A stretch of DNA of 64,000 bases from NCBI GenBank assembly GCA_019009955.1, contig CM032232.1, positions 137,416,001-137,480,000 of the forward strand, in the 5' to 3' direction. This DNA comes from Riptortus pedestris. Taxonomy: Eukaryota > Arthropoda > Insecta > Hemiptera > Alydidae. The notes beneath the pieces were generated by a model. That model ran no database searches. It worked only from the letters and a program-made list of their open reading frames with translations, and was not told the origin of the DNA. The position numbers and the translations under genes were made by a program. This document shows positions 1 to 9,832 of this stretch, piece by piece (the first letter of the stretch is position 1; the number at the start of each line of letters is the position of its first letter).

Positions 1-6
1 TTAAAG

Positions 7-182
7 ACAGAGTACTTTCGGGCGAACTGTGCCATCTTCAGTGCTGTGACACGTTGTGCAGTAGTTGACACCATCTTCAGTACTCTAGGTCTTGGTCCTG
101 AGTCTCGCCGGGGATGTCGGCTAAATAAGGGACCAGCTCAATAGCACTGAAGATGAGACGGTTCGCCCCGAAAGTACTCTGC
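7..182. repeat. Foldback element with about 38-bp inverted ends
   Basis: The two ends are inverted copies of each other: AGAGTACTTTCGGGCGAAC at the left matches the reverse complement of the right end with a few mismatches. Read outward from the centre, each arm carries CTGAAGA and, 16 bases later, GAAA (bases 16-41 on the minus strand, 147-173 on the plus strand). That is the order of conserved cores in hammerhead ribozymes, as found in Penelope-like elements. No coding sequence is seen. It could equally be a simple MITE. Confidence 0.6.
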
Positions 183-231
183 AGTTAATGAATGAAGTAT
201 TAAGAGTGGAGGTGTGTTTGACCTTTTGATT

Positions 232-410
232 CTTCCGTTGTACAGAAGAATATTTATAGTTCATTAGTAGCAAGAAGATTGGTCCGATACACTTTTTCAG
301 GTCCGACGTACCTTAACGGAGATATTTCGAATTTCCAAAATCCATCAATGAACTTGATCTTTTTTTATATATATAAAACGATGAAATATAGAGTTTGGTA
401 GCAATCAAAC
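232..410 (-). mobile_element. H1 (HINE-like) internal fragment, degenerate
   Basis: The order of landmarks matches the middle of a minus-strand H1 copy (ACGGAGATATTTCGAATTT, then GAACTTGATCT, then AGTTTGGTA). Both ends are missing. It abuts the next H1 copy, so it may be the target into which that copy inserted. Confidence 0.6.
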
Positions 411-416
411 AATAAA

Positions 417-989
417 GTCCGTCACGCAGGAGCTGCGTAAACTAAGCAGATTTCCCACGTGAAGTTTTACAATAGAAAAATTTCACGAGAGCTGAGCAGT
501 TAATGAAACGGCCGAACTAGCTTTTGGCGGGAAAGTCACTCGTCCGTTAGCCGGCCAGATTTAATAAAAATGCAACTATCTCGGTTAATATTCAAGATAG
601 AGAATAAATGTATATAACAATATTAATAGAACATTTAATTTGTAATAAGATTGATTCTGTACAATTTTTCGATCCGACGTATAGTAACAGAGATATTTTG
701 AATTTTCGAAAATCCTCCCCTCCAAACCCCCCCTCCCAATAATCCGATTTCAGCCGTTAACGAACTTGATCTGTCTTTTTACATAAAACGCTTAAATATG
801 AAGTTTGGTAAGGATCAAACAAAAATCCCGCTAGAGCGGTAACAGACAAATATATAGATATATACAGTTTTGAACGGACCTCATTTTCGTCATCTACTAG
901 GTAGGATCGATGGACATTTGAAGAAAAATTTCTAAAATTCCGTCATGAGTACAACCTCAATAGCTGATTTCCCTTAAGTGGAATCTGCT
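417..989 (-). mobile_element. H1 (HINE-like), complete short form
   Basis: Complete H1 copy. It opens with GTCCGTCACGCAGG and the 3' stem-loop (GCAGGAGCTGC here), then AAGCAGATTTCCC, the body, a C-run, a very short TA tract (870-886), and the 5' end TTCCCTTAAGTGGAATCTGCT. The microsatellite is much shorter than in other copies. Family assignment to non-autonomous Helentrons rests on structure only. Confidence 0.75.
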
Positions 990-1006
990 AATAAATAAAT
1001 AAATAT

Positions 1007-1090
1007 ATGGACATTTGAGGAAATGTTTCGTAAATCGCGCCTTGAGAACAACCTCAATAACCGATTTCCCTCTGGAGAAATTGACTAAAA
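1007..1090 (-). mobile_element. H1 5'-end fragment
   Basis: Only the 5' 80 bases of an H1 copy are present: GGACATTTGAGGAAATGTTTC through the GATTTCCC terminus, diverged. It follows an AATAAATAAATAAATA stretch. Confidence 0.55.
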
Positions 1091-1501
1091 TTTAGATTTG
1101 GGTTAGCAGTTAATTACCGGGATACAATGGTGTAATTGAGCTAGTAATAATTGAAGAACAGTGTATTGTAATTGTGTTCAATTGTAGAGATTCCATCTAT
1201 TACAAGGAACTAGTTGTAGCTTACCTCAATTTGTGGTTCGTGGAATGTGCGCATTCGTCTCCAGGACGTAGTTTGTGGTTAACGGCCTCGCTCAGGGTCG
1301 CTAAGACATTTATCCAGTGCCGTGCTATTTCCTGCCCGTTTAAGCTTGAACTATCTTTAGGAATACAATAGCTATATAGCTAGCTATATGCTGGTTGCCT
1401 CGGGTTAAAGTTCACATTAGTCACCAAATCAATGACAGATACGTACTGCAAATATTATCATGTATCATTATTCCTTGTCTCATAGAACCTATGCCATGTT
1501 T
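1091..1501. other. Unassigned sequence
   Basis: No recognised repeat or gene. A 65-codon open frame on the plus strand has no recognisable domain and no supporting signals, so I do not call it. Confidence 0.4.
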
Positions 1502-2095
1502 TTAGTAGATTCAGCTATTGAGGTCGTACTCATGACGCGATTCGAAAAAATTTCTTCAAATGTCAATCGATCCTACCCAAAAGATGACGAAAATGAGGTC
1601 CGTTCAAAATTATTTATATATATGTCTGTTAACGCTCTAGCGGTCGCAATTTTTGTTTACTCGAAATTTAATCGTTTTATATATAAAGAAAGATCAAGTG
1701 CTTTAATGGCTGAATCGGACCAGTGGGAGGGGGGGTTAAGAGTGGGGTTTTTTGAAAATTCGAAATATCTTCTTTATTATGCGTAGTATCCAGAAATTGT
1801 ATAGAGTCATTCATATTGCAAATTAAATTTAATATAAATATTTTTTTTATATATTTATTCTGTATCTTGAATATTAACCGAGATATTTCCATTTTTATGA
1901 AGTGTGTGATCGGCAGGAGTCGGCTATGTTCGGGACTTTCCGCCGAGAGCTAGTGCGGCCGTTTCCGTAACTGTTCTTCCCTCGTGAATAGATTTAGAGA
2001 TTCCTTACTGCTACTGTCATTATTAGGCAGATTTCTCTATTCTATAACTTCACGAGGGAAATCTGCTTAGTTTACGTAGCCCTTGCGTGAAGTAC
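1502..2095 (+). mobile_element. H1 (HINE-like), near-complete
   Basis: It starts at a decayed 5' terminus (TAGTAGATTCAGCTATTGAGG), runs through CATGACGCGATTC, a short TA tract, the G-run at 1726-1739 and the body. It ends with GGGAAATCTGCTTAGTTTACG and a mutated stem-loop. The last bases read GTGAAGTAC rather than GTGACGGAC. Confidence 0.7.
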
Positions 2096-3048
2096 TTTTA
2101 GCTATTTCCGAAAAATTTCCTTAATTTATATCGATCCTACCCTTATAATTGTCTATAAATGCTGTTATAGACATAGTTTCTCTAACATCCATATTCTCGG
2201 AGATATATGGAATTTAAATTTTACAGCCTTTAGGAAACCCCCACTATATACAGATCTATCAATCTATCTATATATTTGTCTGTTAACGCTCTAGCGGTCG
2301 CAATTATTGTTTGATCGTTACCAAGCGCGATATTTAGTCGTTTTATGTATAAAAAAAGATCATTTTCGTTAACGGTAAAATCGGACTGGGTGGAGGGGGG
2401 TTTAGAGAAAATTCGAAACATTTCCGTTACTATAATTCGGATAGAAAAGGTGTAATGAATGAATCGCATTGAAAATGTTCTATAAATATTGTTATATACA
2501 TTTATTCTCTATACTGAATATTAACCGAGATATTTGCATTTTTTTCTGTTTTCAGCCTTCAGTAAACCCCCACTTCTATTCGTGGTAGATAAACCATACT
2601 GTGTTATATAATAAACCACATTATTCGAAGCTTATATGCCAAATATTGTTTTCTAGAGAAATTTATTATATGAAATAAATGTAAATATGGTCTTCCCACC
2701 CCCCGCCTTTAATTCTTGGATTACTAAAATTTGTTAGATTGAGATAAACACTATTATGATTCATTATAAATTACAGTACTAGATATTGTACATAGTTTGC
2801 AATAGAATTAATATGTTATATTCTGATATGTTTCTGTTATTTTTTTCTTTCCGGTTGGCGGGCCTGTTTGTTCAGCTATTTGAGACGCTCCCTCCGGAAG
2901 GGGAAAGATTTCATATTACCGTTTGTATTTATTCACTTAATATTCACGGTGGTGTTGTGTTAGCAGTATACTTTTCTACAGGTTTATCTATTATTAAACT
3001 TCACGATGGAAATTTGCTTAGTTTACGTAGCCCCTGCGTGACGGACTT
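2096..3048 (+). mobile_element. H1 long form B, 5' region decayed
   Basis: Immediately downstream of the previous copy lies a scrambled H1 5' region (TTCCGAAAAATTTCC, ATCGATCCTACCC). The usual body follows from about 2270. Form B continues with CAGCCTTCAGTAAACCCCCA and a second body module containing its own C/G-rich run near 2697, then the 3' end with CAGCCCCTGCGTGACGGAC. The second module is what makes B longer than the common form. Confidence 0.6.
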
Positions 3049-3462
3049 GTTTCTTCGTATGGTTATTGTGCTTGTAATTGAGGCGTTGAAGGAAAGTACG
3101 TGAAACATGTAGAATTCAAATAAAGTGAACGACAGAGAAATAGTTTTCCTAATAAATTCTGACCCTTTTCCTACTAGCAATATCCGAATACTTTATCTGT
3201 ATTATATAATAAACGCCCTGCGTCAAGTATATTACCAACTCTACGAGCCTAGAATATACTTGGCATGATGGATTACTTGGAAGCTCTTCAGTTATTTATC
3301 AGAGCTCTTCACAACATTCCTTCCCCGGCGAATTATCCCAACTTTATTGGGTATCTTGGCTTGGGACATATCCTGTATTTTTGGGTGTTTTTCTTTACGA
3401 AATATTCTACTTACATGACTGAAAAAAGACGTAAAATGTTAAAAGTGGATATTCCTTTATGC

Positions 3463-3465
<3 letters not shown>
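3049..3465. other. Unassigned sequence
   Basis: I see no recognised feature. The open frame here reads into the following (TA)n tract and has no domain. Confidence 0.4.

Positions 3466-3516
<51 letters not shown>
3466..3516. repeat. (TA)n microsatellite
   Basis: About 25 TA units directly before an H2 copy, the same context in which H2 copies are found elsewhere in the window. Confidence 0.9.
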
Positions 3517-3521
<5 letters not shown>

Positions 3522-3930
3522 ATTGTAACATCTGTCTGTGTGTTGATTTTTTCCTCTCAAAATTTTATGATACTTCTATGATTCGGGTGGTATTGTAACG
3601 ATATAGACAATTTCTAGATTTGTTGTCTAGTTTGTTTGTCACGTTCTCATGCCTGAACTACTTAACCGAATTTTATGAAACTTGGTACTTATTCTATCCC
3701 TGGAGGATATATGTACTCTTATTCATAACAGAACCGGAGTGGTGGCTATATAGGAGACCTGAAATGAAAAATCGCGATGTTTCAGTTCCTATTTGTTTTT
3801 CCTCAAACAAATACATAACAGGTGTTGTTTATGTTTTTATTTAGAGTAACTTTTGTCATATATACTTCTGTCATATAACGAAGTGCAAACAAGATATACG
3901 CCAAAATCTGTGGCGGGAGTCAATAACTTT
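3517..3930 (+). mobile_element. H2 (Helitron-like), truncated
   Basis: It begins AATTGTAACATCTGTCTGTG, then the CTTAACCGAATTTTATGAAAC module and one partial monomer. The CTAG-bearing 3' end is missing. The sequence passes directly into the 5' end of an H1 copy. Confidence 0.6.
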
Positions 3931-4041
3931 CAGGGAAATCAGCTATTGAGGTTGTACTCATGACGGAATTTTCGACATTTTTCTTCAAATATCCATCGAT
4001 CCTACCTAGTAGATGACGAAAATGAGATCCGTTCAAAACTG

Positions 4042-4096
<55 letters not shown>

Positions 4097-4584
4097 CTGT
4101 TACCGCTCTAGCGGTCGCAATTTTTGTTTGATCGTTACCAAACTCGTTATTTAGTCTTTTTATGTAAAAAGAAAGATCAAGTTTGTTAACGGCTGAAATC
4201 GGACCAGTAGGAGGGGGGGGGGGGTTTAGAGGGGAGGAGTTTCGAAAATTCGAAATATCTCCGTTACTATACGTCGGGTCGAAAAATCGTATTGAAGCAA
4301 TCTTATTGCAAATTAAATTTACTATAAATATGGTTTTATACATTTATTTTCTATCTGTAATATTAACCGAGATATTTCCATTTGTATTCTGTATGTGATC
4401 GGCAGAGGTCGGCTATGTTCGGGACTTTCCACCAAGAGCTCTGGCGGCCGTTTCCATAACTACTCGTCCCTCTTGAATAGGCTTAGAGATACCTTACTAC
4501 TACAGTTGTTATTGGGCAGATTTCTCTATTGTAAAACTTCACGTGGGAAATCTATTCAGTTTACGCAGCCCCTGCGTGACGGAA
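3931..4584 (+). mobile_element. H1 (HINE-like), nearly complete
   Basis: It lacks only the first bases of the 5' terminus (starts CAGGGAAATCAGCTATTGAGG). (TA)n at 4045-4091, a G-run at 4211-4223, and an intact 3' part with GTGGGAAATCTATTC, the CGCAGCCCCTGCG stem-loop and GACGGA follow. The 3' third belongs to the variant with TGATCGGCAGAGGTCGGC. Confidence 0.75.
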
Positions 4585-4815
4585 TTTTCTCTATTTATAT
4601 GTACAAAACCGACGAGTGGAAGGGGGTGGGAAATCTACTCAGTTTACGCAGAAAAGGTTCTGCGTGAAGAATATTTTTCAGAAAACCTTTCACTAAGTCC
4701 ACAGTTATATTTTTTATGGTAGCTTCTTTTATGGTTCGAGTAATTCATATAATCACCTTCTTCAGAGCATTTCAATGCAAGCAGCCTAAAAGGAAACAGA
4801 CGCATTGTATCGATG
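4585..4815. other. H1 3'-end scrap in otherwise unassigned sequence
   Basis: GTGGGAAATCTACTCAGTTTACGC near 4628-4668 is a second, diverged H1 3' end with an enlarged hairpin loop. I see nothing else. Confidence 0.4.
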
Positions 4816-5141
4816 CGAGATCACAATTCATGGGGAGTGTTGCTCCTGTTCATAGTTGGAAGTAAATCCTGTAGTTTGATCACATCAGCTGTTATCAGTT
4901 CAAAAGGAACGCCTTCTTTTAACTTGGGAGGGGAGAATGCCCGGTTTTCATTTTCAAAGATATTTCCTTGGTCTCCAACTTTATCTCTAACGAGCTGTCT
5001 AAGACTGATAAACTCCAAACATCTTATTGTTAACTGAATGTTTACTGAAAACTCATTTTGTATCCTTCCCTCAGAACCTAAATTCTTAACAAGTCGGTTA
5101 GTAGTCAAGAAATTTAACCTTGAATATTCATAGTGGTTCAC
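4816..5141 (-). other. Unidentified 106-codon open frame
   Basis: A minus-strand frame of 106 codons with mixed, protein-like composition (for example RCLEFISLRQLVRDKVGDQG). It lies in one of the few low-repeat stretches of the left half. I do not recognise the family and see no splice or promoter evidence. It could be a chance frame, an exon of a host gene or part of an unknown element. Confidence 0.15.
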
Positions 5142-5159
5142 GATATAATAGCTTATTAT

Positions 5160-5690
5160 TAATATAACATATATTGAATGGGGGTTTACTGAAGGCTGAA
5201 ACCTGAAAAATACAAATATCTGGGTTAATATTCAAGATAGAGAATAAATGCATATAACAATATTTATAGTCCATTTAAATTGCAATAAGATTGGTTCTAT
5301 ACGAGTTTTTGATCCGACGTGTAGTAACGGAGATAGTCCATGAAATAAAGAAGTGGGATGACCAGAACGCTTTTTCATATATCTCTCAAAGTAGTAGCTT
5401 ATACCAGTCTTCACCAATTTCACGAGAGCCGAACAGTTAAGAAAACGACCTAACTATTTTCAGCGGAATCGCACGAACAGAACAGGGAATAGACACTTAT
5501 AAAAATTAAAATATCTCGGTTAATACACAAGATAGGAAATAAATGTATACAACAATATTTATAGTGCATTAAATGTGCAATAAGATTGGTTCTAAACCAG
5601 TTTTGATCCAAAGTATAGTAACGGGATATTTAGAATTTTTGAAATAGAAAAAAAAAACTAAGCTGCCTAAACTAACAAGGGGAGTGCACA
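5160..5690 (-). mobile_element. Two degenerate H1 pieces in tandem
   Basis: Starting with GGGTTTACTGAAGGCTGAAA, an H1 form B body runs to ACGGAGATAG. A second H1 3' third follows (TTTCACGAGAGCCGAACAGTT) with another body that decays by 5690. Neither has both ends. Confidence 0.55.
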
Positions 5691-5822
5691 GCCTTCTCCC
5701 CGCCGATTTAAACGAACTTTTTTTAGTGTTTAGAACCTAATGTAAAACCAATTTCGTTAAAGCGAGAGAACGCACTTCTCACGCGTTCGTCTTAAAAATA
5801 AATGTTAATGTTTGTCTAAACT

Positions 5823-6124
5823 TATTGAGCTGTTCCCAAGACGTCTATTTCGAGCAGCCCCCATTTCTCTGTTGATAGTGCTTTCTTTTTGTGACCGAAA
5901 ATCTTGTGATCGAATCCCGCCGGCAGCGACAATTTTTTTTCTGTTTTTCATTTTTTTCTTCTGTGGTGTTTATTTAATATTAAAAAATAAATAAAAAGTT
6001 TTTTTTTTATTATTGGTATTTAATTTTTTGTTTTCCATTTATTTAAAGAAAATTCGAATACTACATGTCTAAAATGTAATTGGTGTAAGGAAATATTTAA
6101 TATTATTCAAGAAATATATTATTA
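5823..6124 (+). repeat. Left outer arm of a 1.7-kb inverted repeat with tRNA-like head
   Basis: This arm matches, in reverse complement, the sequence from about 7200 to 7505: the tRNA-like head, a run of AT-rich sequence, then AAGGAAATATTTAATATTAT. It is interrupted at its inner end by an H2 fragment and resumes at about 6641. Two tRNA-derived elements tail-to-tail, or one foldback transposon, would both give this structure. Confidence 0.6.
5857..5926 (+). tRNA. tRNA-like sequence (pseudo), left head
   Basis: About 70 bases with the shape of a tRNA: GCCCCCA at the 5' side, a D-arm-like GTTGATAGTGC, and a B-box-like GTGATCGAATCCC followed by GCCGGC. The acceptor pairing is damaged. I think it is the head of a mobile element rather than a working tRNA gene; I cannot assign an anticodon. 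Confidence 0.4.
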
Positions 6125-6640
6125 ACTAGCTTCGCCCGGGAATTGATTTGACGCTGAACGGAGAAGGTATTTTTTTTGGCAAGGCTCTGCTTTGCACACT
6201 ATTTTGACATTTACCCATCACAGTGTTTAGGGTTAATACCCGTTATTGGCATTTGTTAATAATAAAATTAATTTTTTATGTAAGACTTGACTGTCCTCCA
6301 TATTGTCATATTTCCCGTCTCCTGTGCATTATGCATAGATTCCAGTTATTAAGAACAAAATATTAACGTAGATTTGAATTAATTTTTCCAGGTGAGGTAC
6401 TTAATAGTTCAAATTGGAATGAATTGTTGAGGATATCAATATTTCTACGCAAATTACTTGCTCCACACATTGTTCCTGGAGAAATGTATAAAACAAAAGT
6501 TACTCTAAATAACAAAGTAAACAACTTTTATTATGTGCATGTTTGTCGAAAAACAAATAGAAAATGAAATATCGCGAATTTTTATTTCAGGCCTCCCTTA
6601 TAACCCCCACTCCTGTTCTAACCTAAAAACTTTACTATAG
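6125..6640 (-). mobile_element. H2 (Helitron-like) fragment nested in the inverted repeat
   Basis: It begins ACTAGCTTCGCCCGGGAATT, the H2 3' end with part of the hairpin deleted, then GGCAAGGCTCTGCTTTGCAC and the first monomer to CCCCACTCCTGTTC. It stops inside a monomer. It splits the left arm of the surrounding inverted repeat. Confidence 0.65.
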
Positions 6641-6867
6641 CTTATAATCATGGAAGAACATAAGTATATACCAATTATCAATAATAACGCAGAAATTTTA
6701 TTTATATTTTTAAACAGTTTTATTTAACTTTGTTATTAATTTATTTTACAGTTAATAAAGATTTTCTATCTCTAGACATAACAATATTTTTTTAACAGTT
6801 TCATACGAAACTATATTTTCATTGTGCTTGGCCTTGTATCACTGACGTATATTTCTATCATCAAGTT
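6641..6867 (+). repeat. Left inner arm of the inverted repeat
   Basis: Runs from about AACATAAGTATATACCAATT to GACGTATATTTCTATC and pairs with the right arm. A spacer of about 118 bases with no identified content separates the arms. Confidence 0.6.
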
Positions 6868-6985
6868 ATGAATTTTATTTTGTCCCCAGAACTGCTAGTA
6901 TTCGATCGAACAGAATCCTAAAATATCATCTAGCATTAAAATTTATTCTATTCTTCAACACCATTGTTATCCGCAATAAAATTGT

Positions 6986-7505
6986 TAACTCGATAGAAAT
7001 ATACGTCAGTGATCCAAGGCCAAGCACATTGAAAATATAGTTCTAAAGTATAAAACTATTAAAAGAATATATTTATGTCTAGGCATAGAAAATTTTAAAT
7101 ATCTTTATTAATTGTAAAATAAATTAATAACAAATAAACGGGTAAAGTTAAATATAACTGTTTAAAAATATAATTAAAATATCTGCGTTATTTTAGATAA
7201 TATACTTATGTATTCAATTATCAATATATTTCTTGTATAATATTAAATATTTCCTTATACCAATTACATTTTTGACAGCAATCATTCGAATTTTCTTTAA
7301 ATATACGAAACTAACTAAAAATAATTGGAAAACACTTTTTATTTATTTGTTAATATTAAATAAACGCTCTAGAAACAAAACATGAAAAAAAAAAAATAGT
7401 TGCCCCGGAGAGATTTGATCTCAAGATTTTCGGTTACAAAAATAAAGCACTATCAACTGAGCCACGGGGGCTACTCAAAATAGAATCCTTGGGAACAACT
7501 CAAGA
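6986..7505 (-). repeat. Right arm of the 1.7-kb inverted repeat
   Basis: Uninterrupted reverse complement of the two left-arm pieces, starting GATAGAAATATACGTCAGTG and ending with the tRNA-like head and TTGGGAACAACTCAA. Homology continues about 30 bases outside the tRNA-like part, so the repeat boundary is not the tRNA boundary. Confidence 0.6.
7402..7471 (-). tRNA. tRNA-like sequence (pseudo), right head
   Basis: Better preserved than its partner. On the minus strand it begins GCCCCCG, has GTGGCTCAGTTGATAGTGC (D arm/A box), a 13-base B-box region GAGATCAAATCTC, and ends CCGGGGC, pairing with the start at six of seven positions. The anticodon arm does not fold cleanly. Tail-to-tail placement with the left head argues for a tRNA-derived mobile element. 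Confidence 0.45.
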
Positions 7506-7543
7506 TGATCAGAGATATATTCTCTATACAGAAGTAAAAAAAT

Positions 7544-7957
7544 CGTCACGCAGGGGCTGCGTAAACTAAGCAGATTTCCCTCGTGAAGTTTTTCACGAGA
7601 GCCGAACAGTTAAAAAAACGACCGACCTAGCTCTTGGCAGGAAACTCATCCGTTATCCGCCCAGATTTCATAAAAATGCAAATATCTCGGTTAATATTCA
7701 AGATATAGAATAAATGTATATAACAATATTTATAGTAAATTTAATTTGCAATAAGATTGATTCTATACAATTTTTCGATCTGACATATAGTAACGGAAAT
7801 ATTTCGAATTTTCAAAAACTCTCCCTCTAAACCCCCCCCCCTTCCCCTGGTCCGATTTCAGCCATTAACGAACTTGATCTTTTTTTTTACATAAAACTAC
7901 TAAATAGCGAGTTTGGTAACGATCAAACAAAAATTGCAACCGCTAGAGCGGTAACAG

Positions 7958-8018
<61 letters not shown>

Positions 8019-8143
8019 CAGTTTTGAACGGACCTCATTTTCGTCATCTACTAGGTAGGATCGATGGACATTTGAAGAAAAATTTCGAAAACTCCGTCAT
8101 GAGTACAACCTCAATAGCTGATTTCCCTCAAGGGAAATCTGCT
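7544..8143 (-). mobile_element. H1 (HINE-like), complete short form
   Basis: Opens CGTCACGCAGGGGCTGCG, keeps AAGCAGATTTCCC, a C-run (7842-7853), (TA)n at about 7963-8012, then GTTTTGAACGGACCTC and the 5' terminus TTCCCTCAAGGGAAATCTGCT followed by AAAA. Confidence 0.8.
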
Positions 8144-8708
8144 AAAATCCGATGAGTAGAAGTAGTGTTTACTGAAGGCTGAATAGGATAAAATATGAAT
8201 AACATTTTAATACTTCAGCTACAAATAATGCATATGCATAAAACAACATTGTAGAGAATCAAGATTTTATCAAGATTTTTCTTATAAAATGATTCTGTCA
8301 GACTTAAATAATAAGTGAGATATTTTGAATTTTGACGCACCTCCGTCTCTTCTGGACCCTCCTTGTACGTGGGCCAATTTGATCAATGAGCAAATGTCGA
8401 ATAAGGTATAGATAAAATATACATTTTTTAGCTAAAACCGGAAAATCTTAATTGAAGACGTCATGGCACTAATTATTTGCATGCATCTGAATTTATCATA
8501 CGAATCATAATAACGGAAATTTCTTGAATTTTCAAATTCTACCTATATTTGAACCCCCCTCTTCACTAGTCTTGAATAAAACAGCTAAATATCTAGTTTG
8601 GTATGAATCAAATAAAGATTTTCCAGTTAAAATCATAAAAGTAGGATACATCGCAAAACATATTTGCATGTACCTCACAGAGTAAACTTTAATGACTAAT
8701 TTTTAGAG

Positions 8709-8714
<6 letters not shown>
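8144..8714 (-). mobile_element. Old, degenerate H1-like sequence
   Basis: Scattered landmarks (GTTTACTGAAGGCTGAA, ATATTTTGAATTTT, GAACCCCCCTC, AAATATCTAGTTTGGTA) occur in H1 order, with two body modules as in form B, but at low similarity. Both ends are lost. Confidence 0.45.

Positions 8715-8760
<46 letters not shown>
8715..8760. repeat. (TA)n microsatellite
   Basis: About 23 TA units between degenerate H1 sequence and a LINE fragment. Confidence 0.9.
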
Positions 8761-8762
<2 letters not shown>

Positions 8763-8775
8763 TACACAACATAAT

Positions 8776-9457
8776 ACACTTTGTATATACACCGACAGTA
8801 AAGTAACGATACAAAAACTACAGAACCGTACAACCTATGACCCGTTAACAACACAAATCAGAGAACTTATAGCAGAATTAAATCATATTAACATATACTT
8901 TTCATGGGTTAAAGCACATTCTGATAATTTTGGAAATGAATTGGCCGATAGAGCTGCTAAGCCTGCTTCAAAAGATTCCCAATTACCAGAATGTTACAAT
9001 AAAATCTCCAAAGCCCACGTAAAATAAATGTTAAAAGCTCATCTAACTGAAAAATGGCAACAACAATGGACTGTAACTAATAAAGGACAACATTTAAAAC
9101 TTTTCATTCAAAACATTAACACATATTTCAACAGCAAATACATACAGACAGACTTTTACATTACACAATTAGTAACAGGACATGATACACTAAATTCCTA
9201 CTACCAACGATTTTACATAAAAGACAATAATACTTGCCCCTGTGATTACTCAATCCACAAACAAGTCAACAATTAATATACGATTGCAGACTACTGACTA
9301 ACGAACGACAAAAACTAAAACATGACATAGAACAAAAAAAAAAGGCAAATTTCCAATAGAAGAAGACAAGTTATTCTTAAAATATAATAATGCTTTAAAA
9401 ATATTCGCAGAACATGCTTTTAATACGATTAATCGGTTGAATACTTATTACAGCTGA
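8776..9457 (+). pseudogene. LINE ORF2 C-terminus: RNase H plus zinc-knuckle tail, decayed
   Basis: The frame from 8776 reads an RNase H core: IYTDSKVTI (catalytic Asp region), then SWVKAHSDNFGNELADRAAK, the region carrying the last His and Asp of non-LTR RNase H domains. The post-RNase H region follows with YYQRFYIK and a CPC...H zinc-knuckle-like segment. There is an in-frame stop at 9025-9027 and a frameshift near 9275. The tail (DCRLLTNERQKLKHDI) resumes in another frame and stops at 9457. Family knowledge: this RNase H plus Cys/His tail is typical of the I, R1 and Jockey groups. The endonuclease and RT are absent, consistent with 5' truncation. No working product is expected. Confidence 0.75.
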
Positions 9458-9632
9458 TAAAACTACAATACTTATAATATTTATGAATATTCATTATTTC
9501 TTTTCTCTTTTCCTTTTAAGACTAATAATCTTCTCTTTATATGTTTATACTTTAATTTAACGTTGTTATCATTAATTCTTTATATACATATATATATATA
9601 TCTATATATATATATAGATAGATATATATATA
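9458..9632. other. Probable LINE 3' untranslated region, AT-rich
   Basis: Follows the LINE stop codon. It is AT-rich and ends in an imperfect TA/TAGA tract at about 9586-9632. I see no target-site duplication. Confidence 0.35.
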
Positions 9633-9757
9633 TAATACTTTTGAAATTATTTATGTATAAATTAATTGTAACCCACTACAAATGCATGTAATATGCTAAC
9701 TTGCATGGGACATGCAGAAACAAATAAACGGCCTTCTTATAGGGTTACTATAGGAAG
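9633..9757. repeat. Duplicated block, copy 1 first part
   Basis: About 120 bases from TTTGAAATTATTTATG to GTTACTATAGGA are repeated nearly unchanged at 13247-13366. In the second copy this block runs straight into the sequence found here at 11106, so copy 1 has been split by 1.35 kb containing an H2 element. It holds AAATAAACGGCCTTC, which could be a polyadenylation-like region. Confidence 0.75.
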
Positions 9758-9776
9758 GAAACAAATAAAAAAAAAA

Positions 9777-9827
<51 letters not shown>

Positions 9828-9832
<5 letters not shown>

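Noticed and set aside
4816..5141. 106-codon minus-strand frame as a host exon
   Set aside because: Listed only as an unidentified frame: no splice signals, partner exons or recognisable domain can be shown from the sequence.
5857..7471. Two functional tRNA genes
   Set aside because: The anticodon arms do not fold properly, acceptor pairing is damaged, and both sit in the arms of a long inverted repeat.
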